A DNA stretch of 64,000 bases from CAVYOD01 sp963770045 (GTDB lineage Bacteria > Acidobacteriota > Aminicenantia > Aminicenantales > CAVYOD01): positions 1 to 64,000 of the forward strand of contig CAVYOD010000018.1 in NCBI GenBank assembly GCA_963770045.1. The letters run 5' to 3'. How positions within the stretch are numbered: the stretch's first letter is position 1; each line of letters begins with the position of its first letter. The position numbers and the translations under genes are program-made. Positions 38,116 to 48,019 of this stretch are shown here, piece after piece. Under the pieces are notes generated by a model. That model searched no databases, had not been told where the DNA came from, and was given only the letters and a program-made list of their open reading frames with translations.

Positions 38116-40272
38116 GTGAACAAATCCCACCTCAAACTTTTTGGCCTTTGTCTGATCGTTGGCCTCTCCCTCATCGCCCTGGCCGATGAGGGAATGTGGC
38201 TTCCGCATCAGATGAAAGACCTCGACCTCAAGACCCTGGGGCTCCAGATGGATCCGGGGAACCTCTACAAGAAAGACGGAACGGGCCTGATGAGTGCCGT
38301 CGTCTACCTGGGAGGCGGAACGGGCGAGTTCGTCAGCCCAGACGGTCTCATTCTCACCAATCACCACGTCGCCTTTGGCGCCGTCCAGCGAGCCGCGACT
38401 AAGGAGAAGGACTATATACAGGACGGGTTCGTGGCTTCTTCAAAAGCCGTGGAGATCCCGGCTCAAGGTTATGTGGCCGACGTCCTCCTGGGATACGAAG
38501 AGATCACGGCTCAAGTTACGGCGGGGCTCAACCCCGGCATGACGCCACGCCAAAGGTACGACGCCATCGAGAAAATCCAAAAAGAACTCGTCGCCAAAGC
38601 CGAGAAGGCCGGAAAGGACCTGCGCTGCACAATCTCTGCAATGTATAGCGGCAACAGCTATTATCTTTATACTTTCAAGAGGCTCAAGGACATTCGTCTG
38701 GTCTATGCCCCTCCTCTCGACCTGGGGAATTTCGGCGGCGAGGTGGACAACTGGATGTGGCCCCGACACACCTGTGATTTTTCTTTTCTACGGGCCTATG
38801 TCTCGAAAGACAACCTGGGAGTCGACTACAGCGCCGAGAATGTTCCTTATCAGCCCAAATCTTTTCTCAAGATCTCCTTGGAAGGCTTCAAGCAGGGAGA
38901 CTTCACCTTTGTCATGGGCTATCCGGGAAGGACCTACAGGAACTACACCTTGTCCGAAGTCAGGTTCGATCTGGAATCTATGAAGAAGAGGCTGGATCTT
39001 TTCAAAGAGGTCATCGCTTATTATGAGCAGGCCGGAAAAGACAACAAAGATGTGGAGATCAAATACGCCTCACTCGTTAAAGGTCTCAGTAATTCTATGA
39101 AGAACATCCAGGGAAAGCTCGAGGGGATGGACAAGATCGACCTCATCGGGAAAAAGAAGGAGCAGGAGAAGGAGTTCGGGGAATGGGTCGCTCAAGACGC
39201 TTCCCGGCAGAAAAAATACGGCGACATCCTGACGAGAATCGATGAGTTTATGCTGAAATATGCCGGGAATTACTGGAAGAATGATATCCTCCAGGGCTTG
39301 GTGGGCTCGTTTTACGGCTCGACCCTTCTTTCGCAGGCAGACACGATTTTCCGGACCGTTGAAGAGAGGCAGAAGCCCGACCTGGACAGAGACCCGGCCT
39401 TCCAGGAAAGGAACCTGCCTTTCATTCGAAGGAACATCCCGCTCGCCGAACGCGGCTACGACCTCAAAACGGACCGAGGATACCTCAGATACCGGCTCAA
39501 AAAAATCCTGTCCCTGCCCGAAGCGCAGCTTCCGGCCGCCTTGAAGAGTCTCGCCGCCCAGCAATCCGAAAAAGCCGTCGATGATTTCGTCGACGGCCTC
39601 TATGACAGGACGGTCCTGGCAAGCCCGGAGAGGAGACTTTCACTCCTTGACCTGAAGCCTGATCAGCTGGCCAAGCTCAACGACCCGATGATCAACTTCA
39701 TCTCAGACCTGGAAAAGCAGCTGAGGGTGGTGAGAGAAGAGAGCAAAGGGACCGGGCAGGAAAGGATGGACCTCAAAAAGGTCTATGAGGAGGCGCTTCT
39801 AGGAAGAAAGGCCGGGAAGCTCGCGCCCGACGCCAATTCGACTATCCGTTTCACCTATGGGCCGGTTGAGGGATATACTCCCAGAGACGCCGTTTATTAT
39901 ATGCCCCAGACGACGCTCAAAGGGGTTATGGAGAAGAGCACTGGAGAATTCCCTTTCAAAGTCCCGGCCAAACTCAGGGAACTCTACAAAGCCCGGGATT
40001 TCGGCCGTTACCTGGATCCGCGGCTGGGCGAAGTGCCTGCCTGTTTTTTGAACACGACCAACGTCACAGGCGGAAACTCAGGCTCGCCGACTTTGAACGC
40101 CCGGGGAGAGCAGGTCGGGATCATATTTGATATGACTTGGGAGAGCGTCATCGGAGATTATTACATCATCCCCGAGCTCCAAAGGTCGATCAGTGTCGAC
40201 ATCCGCTATGTTCTGTTCGTGACCGAGAAATATTCCGGGGCCAAGTCGATCATCCAGGAGCTCGGATTTTGA
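38116..40272 (+). CDS. S46 family dipeptidyl peptidase (DPP7/DPP11-like)
   Basis: A periplasmic serine exopeptidase that removes N-terminal dipeptides. GTG 38116, behind AGGAGCGAAAG, starts a signal peptide ending near ALADEGMW. The catalytic His lies in ILTNHHVAFGAV (His84) and the Ser in NVTGGNSGSPTLNARG (Ser655); the helical lid domain is between them. 718 residues, intact. The position that sets specificity (Gly in DPP7, Arg in DPP11) is Met673 by my alignment (FDMTWES). It is followed 35 bp later by the tricorn-like gene, together forming a peptide-degradation unit. Confidence 0.92.
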   Translation: MNKSHLKLFGLCLIVGLSLIALADEGMWLPHQMKDLDLKTLGLQMDPGNLYKKDGTGLMSAVVYLGGGTGEFVSPDGLILTNHHVAFGAVQRAATKEKDYIQDGFVASSKAVEIPAQGYVADVLLGYEEITAQVTAGLNPGMTPRQRYDAIEKIQKELVAKAEKAGKDLRCTISAMYSGNSYYLYTFKRLKDIRLVYAPPLDLGNFGGEVDNWMWPRHTCDFSFLRAYVSKDNLGVDYSAENVPYQPKSFLKISLEGFKQGDFTFVMGYPGRTYRNYTLSEVRFDLESMKKRLDLFKEVIAYYEQAGKDNKDVEIKYASLVKGLSNSMKNIQGKLEGMDKIDLIGKKKEQEKEFGEWVAQDASRQKKYGDILTRIDEFMLKYAGNYWKNDILQGLVGSFYGSTLLSQADTIFRTVEERQKPDLDRDPAFQERNLPFIRRNIPLAERGYDLKTDRGYLRYRLKKILSLPEAQLPAALKSLAAQQSEKAVDDFVDGLYDRTVLASPERRLSLLDLKPDQLAKLNDPMINFISDLEKQLRVVREESKGTGQERMDLKKVYEEALLGRKAGKLAPDANSTIRFTYGPVEGYTPRDAVYYMPQTTLKGVMEKSTGEFPFKVPAKLRELYKARDFGRYLDPRLGEVPACFLNTTNVTGGNSGSPTLNARGEQVGIIFDMTWESVIGDYYIIPELQRSISVDIRYVLFVTEKYSGAKSIIQELGF

Positions 40273-40307
40273 GGTTTCGTTCCTATCTTTGCCCGCGAGG
40301 TGATGCC

Positions 40308-43300
40308 ATGAGAAGAATTTTTATTGGTTTTCTTTTGTTGATTTCTTTGACTTTGGTTTTGGAAGCCGCGGAGGAGGGCCGATTCATGCGCTTTCCGACG
40401 ATCTCCAAGGACAAGATCATATTTACCTATGAAGGCGACCTTTGGCTCGTCAGCGCGCAGGGAGGGATTGCCGCAAGGATCACCTCCGCGCCTGGGACGG
40501 AGTCCATGGCCAGGTTTTCTCCGGACGGAAAACTCGTCGCCTTTGCGGCAAGCTACGACGGAACGCAAGGCGTCTACGTTATGCCGGCCGAAGGAGGAAT
40601 GCCTCGGCGCTTGACCTATAATCCGGGAGGCGCCCAGACCGTTTGCTGGACGCCCGACGGCCAGAGGATCGTCTTCCGGTCGTTTTTTGAGAACGTCGTC
40701 AGCCGGGATCCCAACCTCTATTTTGTCAGCCTGAGCGGCTCGGCTCCCCAAAGGTTTCCGCTCGACCGCGGCCTCCTCTGCAGTTTTTCTCCGGACGGCA
40801 AACGAATACTGTACTGCCGCAAGGGTCAGGAGGAATATTACTGGAAACGCTACAAAGGCGGATGGTACCAGGACATTTGGATGTACGACTTTGAGGCAAG
40901 GACTTTCACGCCGGTCTCAGACTATGTCGGGAAGAACAGCTACCCGATGTGGATCGGCGACTCGATGTATTTTGTTTCGGACAGGAATAACGGCATCTCC
41001 AACATCTATGTCCAGAATCTCAAGGCCAAAGACGTCCGCCAGGTCACTCATTATGAAGACGTTGATGTCATGATGCCCTCGACCGACGGCGACCAGATCG
41101 TCTATCTCCATGATGGCTACCTGCACGTCCTGGACGTCAAAACGGAGCAGGACAAGAAGATACAAGTGCGGGTTCCTTCGGACCGCTGGACTCTCCGGAC
41201 CAAGGTGATCAACCCCAAGGACTATATCCACTCCATGGCGATCTCCAATGACGGCAAGTCCGCGATACTCGAAGCCCGGGGGGATGTCTTCAGCTTGGCG
41301 GTCGACAGGGACCAAGCGCTCAACCTCTCCAACAGCCCGGGAACGAGGGAAATGTATCCCCAGATTTCGCCGGACGGGAAGTCGGTGGCTTTCTTCTCCG
41401 ACAGGAGCGGCGAGTACCAGCTCTACCTCCAAAAAATCGAGGGCGGGGAATGGACCCCCTTGACCACGACCCTCGACCGGACCAGCTACCAGCTCCTCTG
41501 GTCTCCAGACGGGAAGAAAATCTTGTTCGGAAACAAAGACTTTGCTCTCTTTTATATCGATGTCGCCACAAAGAAGCTCACCAAGATTGATGAATCGAAC
41601 CAGATGAAGAACGATGAGTTCACCTGGGAGATCAGCGACTACAATTGGTCTCCGGACAGCCGCTGGATCTGCTACAGCGTCGTCCAATACAATCGCAATT
41701 CCCAGATCTTCATCTACAGCCTGGACCAAGGGAAAAGATTTCCGATCTCAGACGATTTCTTCGACAACCTCAACCCCTGCTTCGATGCCAACGGCCGATA
41801 TCTCTACTACCTCTCCAGCAGGAATTTTGCCGTCCAGATGGATTTCTACGAGGACAATCATGTCATCGCCCGGCCCCAGCAGGTCATGGCCGTCCAACTC
41901 AAAGCGGGGCAGAAACCGCCGTTCGGAGAGGCGGATCCGGCCGAAAAAAACCCTGATAAGAAGCCCGAGCCGGAACCTTTCCGGATCGACCTGGAAGGCC
42001 TCCAGCTGAGGACTTTCCCTCTTCCCGTTCCGGCGGGGAATTATTTTTATCTTCGAGCGGGCAAGGGAAAGGTTGCTTGGTGTTCCGTGCCCGCTTTTAC
42101 CGAAGCTGAATATGAAGAGATTTTTAGGCCCCTCGGCGAGAACAAGTGGACGCTTCACATCTTCGACCTGGAAGAAAAAAAGAAGCTCTCCTGGAGGGAG
42201 AGATTACAGATTCCCGGATGTCGACAAATGGCGAGCACATTATCATCCAGAGGGGGACGGACCTCTGCGCCACGACGGTCGACAAGGCGTTTCAGACCAA
42301 AGCTCCAGGTGAAAAACTGAAGCTAGAGGGCATGACCTATACCGTGGACTACCGCCAAGAATGGAACCAGATCTTCAGCGATGCCTGGCGTTGGTACAGG
42401 GATTTCTTTTATGATCCCGGGATGCATGGCCGCGACTGGAAGGCGATGGGTGAAAAGTATCAGGGCCTATCTTCCTTCGCTCTCTTCGAGGGAGGAGCTG
42501 AACTGGGTCCTTCAGCAGATGGTCGGTGAGCTCTGCGTTTCTCACACCTATATCGGCGGAGGAGACTCGGGGCCGCAGGCCTCCGCGCCATCCCAGATCT
42601 TTACGGGATTGCTCGGGGCGGACTTGGTCCCCGACGCCAAGGCCGGATACTACAAGTTCGAGAAAATCTACGGGCCCACCGAGTACAACCTGGACCTCAA
42701 AGGTCCCCTGGTTCGGCCGGACCTGGATATCAAAGAAGGCTATTATTTGCTGGCCATCAACGGCACAGAGATCAAGCCGCCTGATGACTACTTCAAGCTT
42801 CTCCAGGTCGGTCCCGGGAAAAAGGTGACCTTGACCGTCAACTCTGCGCCGACGTCCCTTAACGCCAAGACCTGCGAGGTCGAGCCGATCAGGAGCGACC
42901 AGAGCCTGCGCTATCTGCGCTGGCTCACGGAAAATATCCACAAAGTTGATAAGGCGACGGCCGGACGCGTGGGCTATATGCACATCAACGCCATGGGCTC
43001 GGGCGGTATCGGAGAGTTTGACAAGTTCTGGCGGGCCTTCAGGTACAAGGCCGGGATCATTCTCGACCTGCGCAGGAACTCCGGAGGCTGGACGGAATAC
43101 TTCTTGATCGACAAGCTCGAGCGCCAATTGGTTGCCTACAACGTCCTCAAGAACATGATCCCGTTCCGGTACCCGGGATCGGCGGGAAACGGACAATATG
43201 TCGTTGTCTCGAATGAGCACAACGGCTCGGACGGCGAGGCGTTTGTCGAGCATTTCAAGGCCCGCAAGCTCGGGACGGTCGTCGGCGTACCTTCCTGGGG

Positions 43301-43562
43301 CGGCCTGGTCGGCATACTCAATGGCCAGACGACGATCGACAACGGCCGTGTCGAACAATCCAACAACGCCTTTTACGGAAGAGAAGGGAAGTGGTGGGTC
43401 GAGAACCACGGCGCCGATCCGGACATCCTCGTGGACAATGATCCGGCTTCGGTGACGGCGGGAAGAGATCCGCAATTGGACAAGGCGATTGAAGTCATCT
43501 TAGATAAGATCAAGAAGAATCCACTGACTTTTCCCGAGAAACCTCCCTATCCAAAAAAATAG
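40308..43562 (+). CDS. Tricorn-type S41 peptidase, exported, two frameshifts
   Basis: This large serine protease trims oligopeptides. ATG 40308 gives a signal peptide (IFIGFLLLISLTLVLEA). Beta-propeller repeats of the TolB/WD type follow (for example RFSPDGKLVAFAASYDG and ISPDGKSVAFFSDRSGEYQLY). The core region DAWRWYRDFFYDPGMHG leads into QQMVGELCVSHTYIGGGD (catalytic His), a PDZ domain (IKEGYYLLAINGTEI), and VVVSNEHNGSDGEAFVEHF, whose Ser-Asp pair matches the tricorn nucleophile site. One-base shifts near 42190 and 42462 interrupt the frame, and correction gives about 1085 residues. Secretion differs from cytosolic archaeal tricorn and suggests periplasmic peptide processing. Confidence 0.87.
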
Positions 43563-43644
43563 CTAATGCTAAGAGCTCTTTCCCGCGGGCGAGGTTTCTG
43601 CGAGACGGACCTCCTCTGATTTATGCTAAAATAGCTCCTTAACC

Positions 43645-45513
43645 ATGATTTCCATTGATAATCTCTCTAAGAGTTACGGCGGGCAAGTCCTGTTCGACAA
43701 CATAAGTTTCAAGGTCAACCGGCGAGAGCGAGTCGGGGTCGTCGGACGGAATGGCCATGGGAAAACGACCCTGTTTCGCCTGATCAGTGGGCTGGAAGAG
43801 CCTGATTCCGGGGCGATCACCATTCCCAAGCATTATCGGATCGGCTACGTCGAACAGGAAGTCCATTTCAGCGAGGGCACGGTCCTGGAAGAGGCCGCGA
43901 CCGGCCTCCCCGCCGCCGGAAAAGACGAGACCTGGAAAGTGGAGAAAATTCTATCCGGTCTGGGATTCAGTCAAAGGGACCTCCACCGGGCTCCGGGCGA
44001 GCTGTCCGGCGGGTTCCAGGTCCGCCTCAACCTGGCCAAGGTCCTTCTGGCCGATTACAACCTGCTTTTGCTCGATGAACCTAACAACTACCTAGACATT
44101 ACTTCGATCCGCTGGCTGACCCGTTTTCTCCTCAACTGGCCGGGAGAACTTCTGCTCATCACCCATGACCGGGGCTTCATGGACAATGTCGTGACCCACA
44201 CGCTGGGGATCCACCGCCGGAAGGCCCGGAAGATCGCCGGAGACACTGAAAAATACTACAGCCAGATTGCCCTGGAAGAGGAGGTGTACGAAAAGACCAG
44301 GGTTAACGACGAGCGGAAGATGAAGGAGATGGACCTCTTTATCACCCGCTTCAGGGCCAAGGCCAGGCTGGCGGGGCTCGTGCAGTCCCGGCTGAAGAGC
44401 CTCGCCAAGATGGAGAAGCGCGAAAAGCTTGAAAAAATCAAGACTCTCGATTTTGCCTTCGCCGAAAAACCTTTTCACGGGAAGTATGTCTTAAGCGTTA
44501 ACGGCGTCTCCTATTCGTACGATCCCGAAAAGCCCTTGATCCGTGAGTTCACGATCTCGGTCGGCGCCCGGGACAGAGTCTTCGTCATCGGCCCCAACGG
44601 AAAGGGAAAGACGACCCTTCTCAAGCTCATGGCCGGCGCGCTCACGCCTCAACTCGGCGAGGTGACAAGTCCCGCGGCTGTCTCCGCTGGATACTACGAG
44701 CAGAGCAATGTCGAGAGCCTCTCCGATTCAAATACCGTGCTCGAAGAGGTGGCCAGCGCCAACCTCGAAATGGACTCCAAGAGCCCCCGGGCGATCTGTG
44801 GGGCCATGATGTTCGAGGGTGACGATGCGCTCAAGAAGATCTCGATCCTCTCGGGCGGAGAAAAGAGCCGAGTGACCCTGGCCAAACTCATCGCCACTCC
44901 GCTCAACCTTCTTCTCCTGGATGAGCCCACCAACCACCTCGATCTCGAGTCTTCCGATGCCCTCCTGGCGGCGATCGAAAATTTCGACGGCGCGGTGGTC
45001 ATGGTGACCCACAACGAGATGTTTCTCCACGCCTTGGCCGACCGGCTGGTCGTCTTCCAAAGTGATGGCATCAGGGTTTATGAAGGCGACTACCAGCGTT
45101 TCCTCGAAAAGATCGGCTGGCAGGAAGAAAAGGACCTGCGGCCGGGAATTCAGCCGATGCCCAAAGAAGAGGCCCTTAGGGAAAAGTTGAAACGGAAAGA
45201 ATTTCGACGGCTTCGATCGGAGCTCCTGGCGGAGCGGGCCAGGGTGCTCAAGCCGCTCGAAAACAAGATCGCCGGCTTAGAGCAGGGGATAGAAACGGCC
45301 GAGAGTGACCTGGCCAGGATGAACCAGGAAATCATCGAAGCCTCTCAGGCCAAGGAGAGCGTCAGAATCGTCGAACTCACCAAAGCCATCCGCCGGGCCC
45401 AGGAAGCCGTTGATTCGCTTTTTCTGGAACTTGAGAAAGCCACTCAGGAATTTGACGCCAGGAAGCCCGATTTCGACAAACGGCTCCAAACCTTGGAAGA
45501 AGAAGGTCAGTAA
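43645..45513 (+). CDS. ABC-F ATPase (Uup-like)
   Basis: 622 residues with two ABC domains and no membrane helices. First domain: GRNGHGKTT, LSGGFQ, LLLDEPNNYLD. Second: GPNGKGKTT, LSGGEKSR, LLLDEPTNHLD. A charged linker between them and a C-terminal coiled coil (about residues 510-620) are Uup/EttA features. ABC-F proteins act on ribosomes in translation control or antibiotic tolerance. Although it lies among peptidases it need not act with them. Confidence 0.9.
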   Translation: MISIDNLSKSYGGQVLFDNISFKVNRRERVGVVGRNGHGKTTLFRLISGLEEPDSGAITIPKHYRIGYVEQEVHFSEGTVLEEAATGLPAAGKDETWKVEKILSGLGFSQRDLHRAPGELSGGFQVRLNLAKVLLADYNLLLLDEPNNYLDITSIRWLTRFLLNWPGELLLITHDRGFMDNVVTHTLGIHRRKARKIAGDTEKYYSQIALEEEVYEKTRVNDERKMKEMDLFITRFRAKARLAGLVQSRLKSLAKMEKREKLEKIKTLDFAFAEKPFHGKYVLSVNGVSYSYDPEKPLIREFTISVGARDRVFVIGPNGKGKTTLLKLMAGALTPQLGEVTSPAAVSAGYYEQSNVESLSDSNTVLEEVASANLEMDSKSPRAICGAMMFEGDDALKKISILSGGEKSRVTLAKLIATPLNLLLLDEPTNHLDLESSDALLAAIENFDGAVVMVTHNEMFLHALADRLVVFQSDGIRVYEGDYQRFLEKIGWQEEKDLRPGIQPMPKEEALREKLKRKEFRRLRSELLAERARVLKPLENKIAGLEQGIETAESDLARMNQEIIEASQAKESVRIVELTKAIRRAQEAVDSLFLELEKATQEFDARKPDFDKRLQTLEEEGQ

Positions 45514-45603
45514 GGCGCTACGCCCTGTGCTTGTCAGCACTTGGGACTTTGGTCCAGTCCTTTGTTTTTTTGCTTTGGTGATCTCGGTTGGATTGTGTGT
45601 TTT

Positions 45604-45674
45604 GCAGCTCAGCGCTCACCGCCCACTTCTTTAGGGCGTACGGGGCACGGGGTACGGTGTACGTAGCACGGGGC
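45604..45674. repeat. Dispersed GCTCAC-type repeat plus TACGGGGCACGG repeat, locus 4
   Basis: GCAGCTCAGCGCTCACCGCC (45604-45623) resembles the other dispersed loci. It is followed by a second short motif repeated in direct order: GTACGGGGCACGG, GTACGGTGTACG, TAGCACGGGGC (45638-45674). Both lie in the 233-nt gap before the DPP4-like gene. Confidence 0.55.
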
Positions 45675-45746
45675 AAATTGACAACCGTTGATTCGTGTGG
45701 TAAATCTCACGCTGCTAGAAGACGTTTTGCTCTAGAGGAGGTCGGG

Positions 45747-47963
45747 ATGAAGAAAAAATCGGTTCCCAAGATTGCCGGAGTCTTGTTGACGGGAATGATG
45801 ATGGCCGGGATTGCCCTGGCCGGGGAGAAAGTCACTCTTCAGACTCTTTTTGATATGAAGATATACTCACAGCTTTCCGTACCCCAGCATGCCTGGCTGA
45901 ACAACGGAAAGGTCATTCTGCTCGACGGGCGTGTTCCCCGCGAAAAGCAGACATTGGAATGGTATGACCCTCAAACTGGAAAGAGAACCCCCGTTTTTGA
46001 AGCCGAGAGGTTCAGGACCGTTCTCAAGGAGGTGGCGGGAGAAAGTGCGCCGGCGTCTGTGTATTGGCCCGATGCCCTTGACCTCAATGGAAATGCCGCC
46101 GCCTATCTCCTCGGAGGAGACATTTATGTCATCGATCTGGCCGCGATGTCCGCGAAGCGGCTCACCAAGACCGATTCGGAAGAGGACTCGATAGCCTTTT
46201 CCCCAGACGGACAGTGGCTGGGCTTCATTCGGGATAACGAGATCTACGCCGTCGATTGGAAAAGCGGGTCGGAGAAAAGGCTGACTTGGGGCGCAACCAA
46301 GGACCTCCTCAACGGCGCACTTTCCTGGGTTTATTGGGAAGAGATTTACGACCACACGAGCGTCCCCTACGCTTGGTCTCCGGATTCAAAAGCGATCGCT
46401 TATCTCCAGACGGATGACTCGCCTGTCTCGATTTCCACTTTTGTCAATTTCCAGCCACAGACTCAGGGGGTTGTCCGCCAGCGCTATCCAAAGGCCGGCC
46501 AGACTAACCCGACGGTCAGGCTGGGAATCGTGGAACTCGGCTCCGGCCAGACAACCTGGGCGGACTGCGGGTATTATGAATATCTGGCCCGTTTCAACTG
46601 GCTTCCGGAAAGCCGGGAGATAGCCGTCCAGACAATGGACCGGAAACAGGCGGAGCTGAGGCTCTTCTTCGCTGACCGGCAGACCGGGAAAAGCCGCGAG
46701 ATTCTGGTCGAACGACAGCCTGCCTGGATCAACCTCAATGATTCCCTCTATTTCCTGAAAGACGGGAAACGTTTTATCTGGATGTCGGAGCGGGACGGAT
46801 ATCAGCATCTTTATCTTTACGGACGCGATGGAAAGCTTCTCCTGCAGTTGACCAAAGGGGAATTCATGGTGGTCCCCTCGGAAGGCGCGATCGTCAGCCG
46901 GAACGGCGGCCTGGCCGGAGTGGATGAAAAGAAAGGGCTCGTCTATTTCACCTCGAACCAAACCGGTTTAAAAGAACGGCAGCTCTATTGTATAAAGCTC
47001 GACGGGAAGGGGCTGAAAAAGTTGAGCAACGGCCAAGGTGTCCATGCGGCGAGTCTCTCGCCCGACGGTCGCTTCTTCCTGGATGCTTTTTCTAGCGCGA
47101 CTGTTCCCCCCGAGCTATCGCTCTTTAAGGCCGAAGGGACCAAAGCGGCGACGATCACTCCGCCGGCCAAAGAGTTCGTGGCCTCCTTTGACCTCAATTA
47201 CCCGGAATATGTGACCTTCAAGACCGAGGACGGACTCGAACTGCCCGCCGCCATGACCAAACCTGCCCAATTTGATCCCGGCAAAAAATATCCCGCGATT
47301 GTCTATGTCTACGGCGGACCCGGTGCCCAACAGGTTATCGATCAGTGGACCGGCCGAATCTTCTGGCACACTCTGCTCGCCCAGGAGGGAGCCTACGTTT
47401 TCATTTTCGAAGTCCGGGCCGGCATGGGGAAAAACAAGGCCCTGGAGACTTCGGTTTATAAGCACGGCTACGGCATCCAAAATGTCAAGGATATAATGGA
47501 TGGCGTCAAGTGGCTCAAGCAGATGCCTTCCATTGACCCGAATCGGCTCGGCATTTGGGGAGGGAGCGGCGGCGGCTGCACAACTCTTTTTGTCATGACC
47601 CATTCTGACGCTTTTAAGGCGGGAATCTCTCTTTATCCGGTCTCCGATTGGAATTATTACGATACGATTTACACCGAGCGCTATCAGAGCACTCCCCAGG
47701 AAAATCCCGAAGGCTATAAGGACACTTCTTCTGTCCTGGCCGCGGCGAACCTCAAGGGACGGTTGCTCATCGCCCACGGCACCTATGATGACAATGTTCA
47801 CCCCCAGAACACGGAGGCCTTTATCAACGCTCTGATCGCCAATAACATCCAGTTCGAACTCATGATCTATCCCTGGCGGAAACACGGGATCGGTGATCCG
47901 CCGGCGAGAAAACACCTTTATACCTTGATGCTTGATTTCTGGCGTAGGAACCTGCTGCGGTGA
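45747..47963 (+). CDS. Exported S9 dipeptidyl peptidase IV-like enzyme
   Basis: 739 residues from ATG 45747 behind GAGGAG, with a signal peptide (VLLTGMMMAGIALAG). The N-terminal beta-propeller includes the DPP4-type YVYWEEIYDHTSVPYAWSPD blocks. The hydrolase domain shows VYVYGGPGAQQV, LGIWGGSGGGCTTLF (catalytic Ser in GGSGGG rather than the usual GWSYGG), AHGTYDDNVHPQN (Asp) and WRKHGIGD (His). The frame is intact. It should release dipeptides from the N-terminus of peptides outside the cytoplasm. It runs toward the phoR gene and ends 56 bp from its stop. Confidence 0.9.
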   Translation: MKKKSVPKIAGVLLTGMMMAGIALAGEKVTLQTLFDMKIYSQLSVPQHAWLNNGKVILLDGRVPREKQTLEWYDPQTGKRTPVFEAERFRTVLKEVAGESAPASVYWPDALDLNGNAAAYLLGGDIYVIDLAAMSAKRLTKTDSEEDSIAFSPDGQWLGFIRDNEIYAVDWKSGSEKRLTWGATKDLLNGALSWVYWEEIYDHTSVPYAWSPDSKAIAYLQTDDSPVSISTFVNFQPQTQGVVRQRYPKAGQTNPTVRLGIVELGSGQTTWADCGYYEYLARFNWLPESREIAVQTMDRKQAELRLFFADRQTGKSREILVERQPAWINLNDSLYFLKDGKRFIWMSERDGYQHLYLYGRDGKLLLQLTKGEFMVVPSEGAIVSRNGGLAGVDEKKGLVYFTSNQTGLKERQLYCIKLDGKGLKKLSNGQGVHAASLSPDGRFFLDAFSSATVPPELSLFKAEGTKAATITPPAKEFVASFDLNYPEYVTFKTEDGLELPAAMTKPAQFDPGKKYPAIVYVYGGPGAQQVIDQWTGRIFWHTLLAQEGAYVFIFEVRAGMGKNKALETSVYKHGYGIQNVKDIMDGVKWLKQMPSIDPNRLGIWGGSGGGCTTLFVMTHSDAFKAGISLYPVSDWNYYDTIYTERYQSTPQENPEGYKDTSSVLAAANLKGRLLIAHGTYDDNVHPQNTEAFINALIANNIQFELMIYPWRKHGIGDPPARKHLYTLMLDFWRRNLLR

Positions 47964-48019
47964 CGGATACCGCGCTAAGAATATGAGCGCGCGCCGCCAT
48001 CGGCCTCGCGCCGATATAT

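Noticed and set aside
42375..43475. 366-codon minus-strand frame opposite the tricorn gene
   Set aside because: Shadow of the S41 catalytic region, which is unambiguous on the plus strand.
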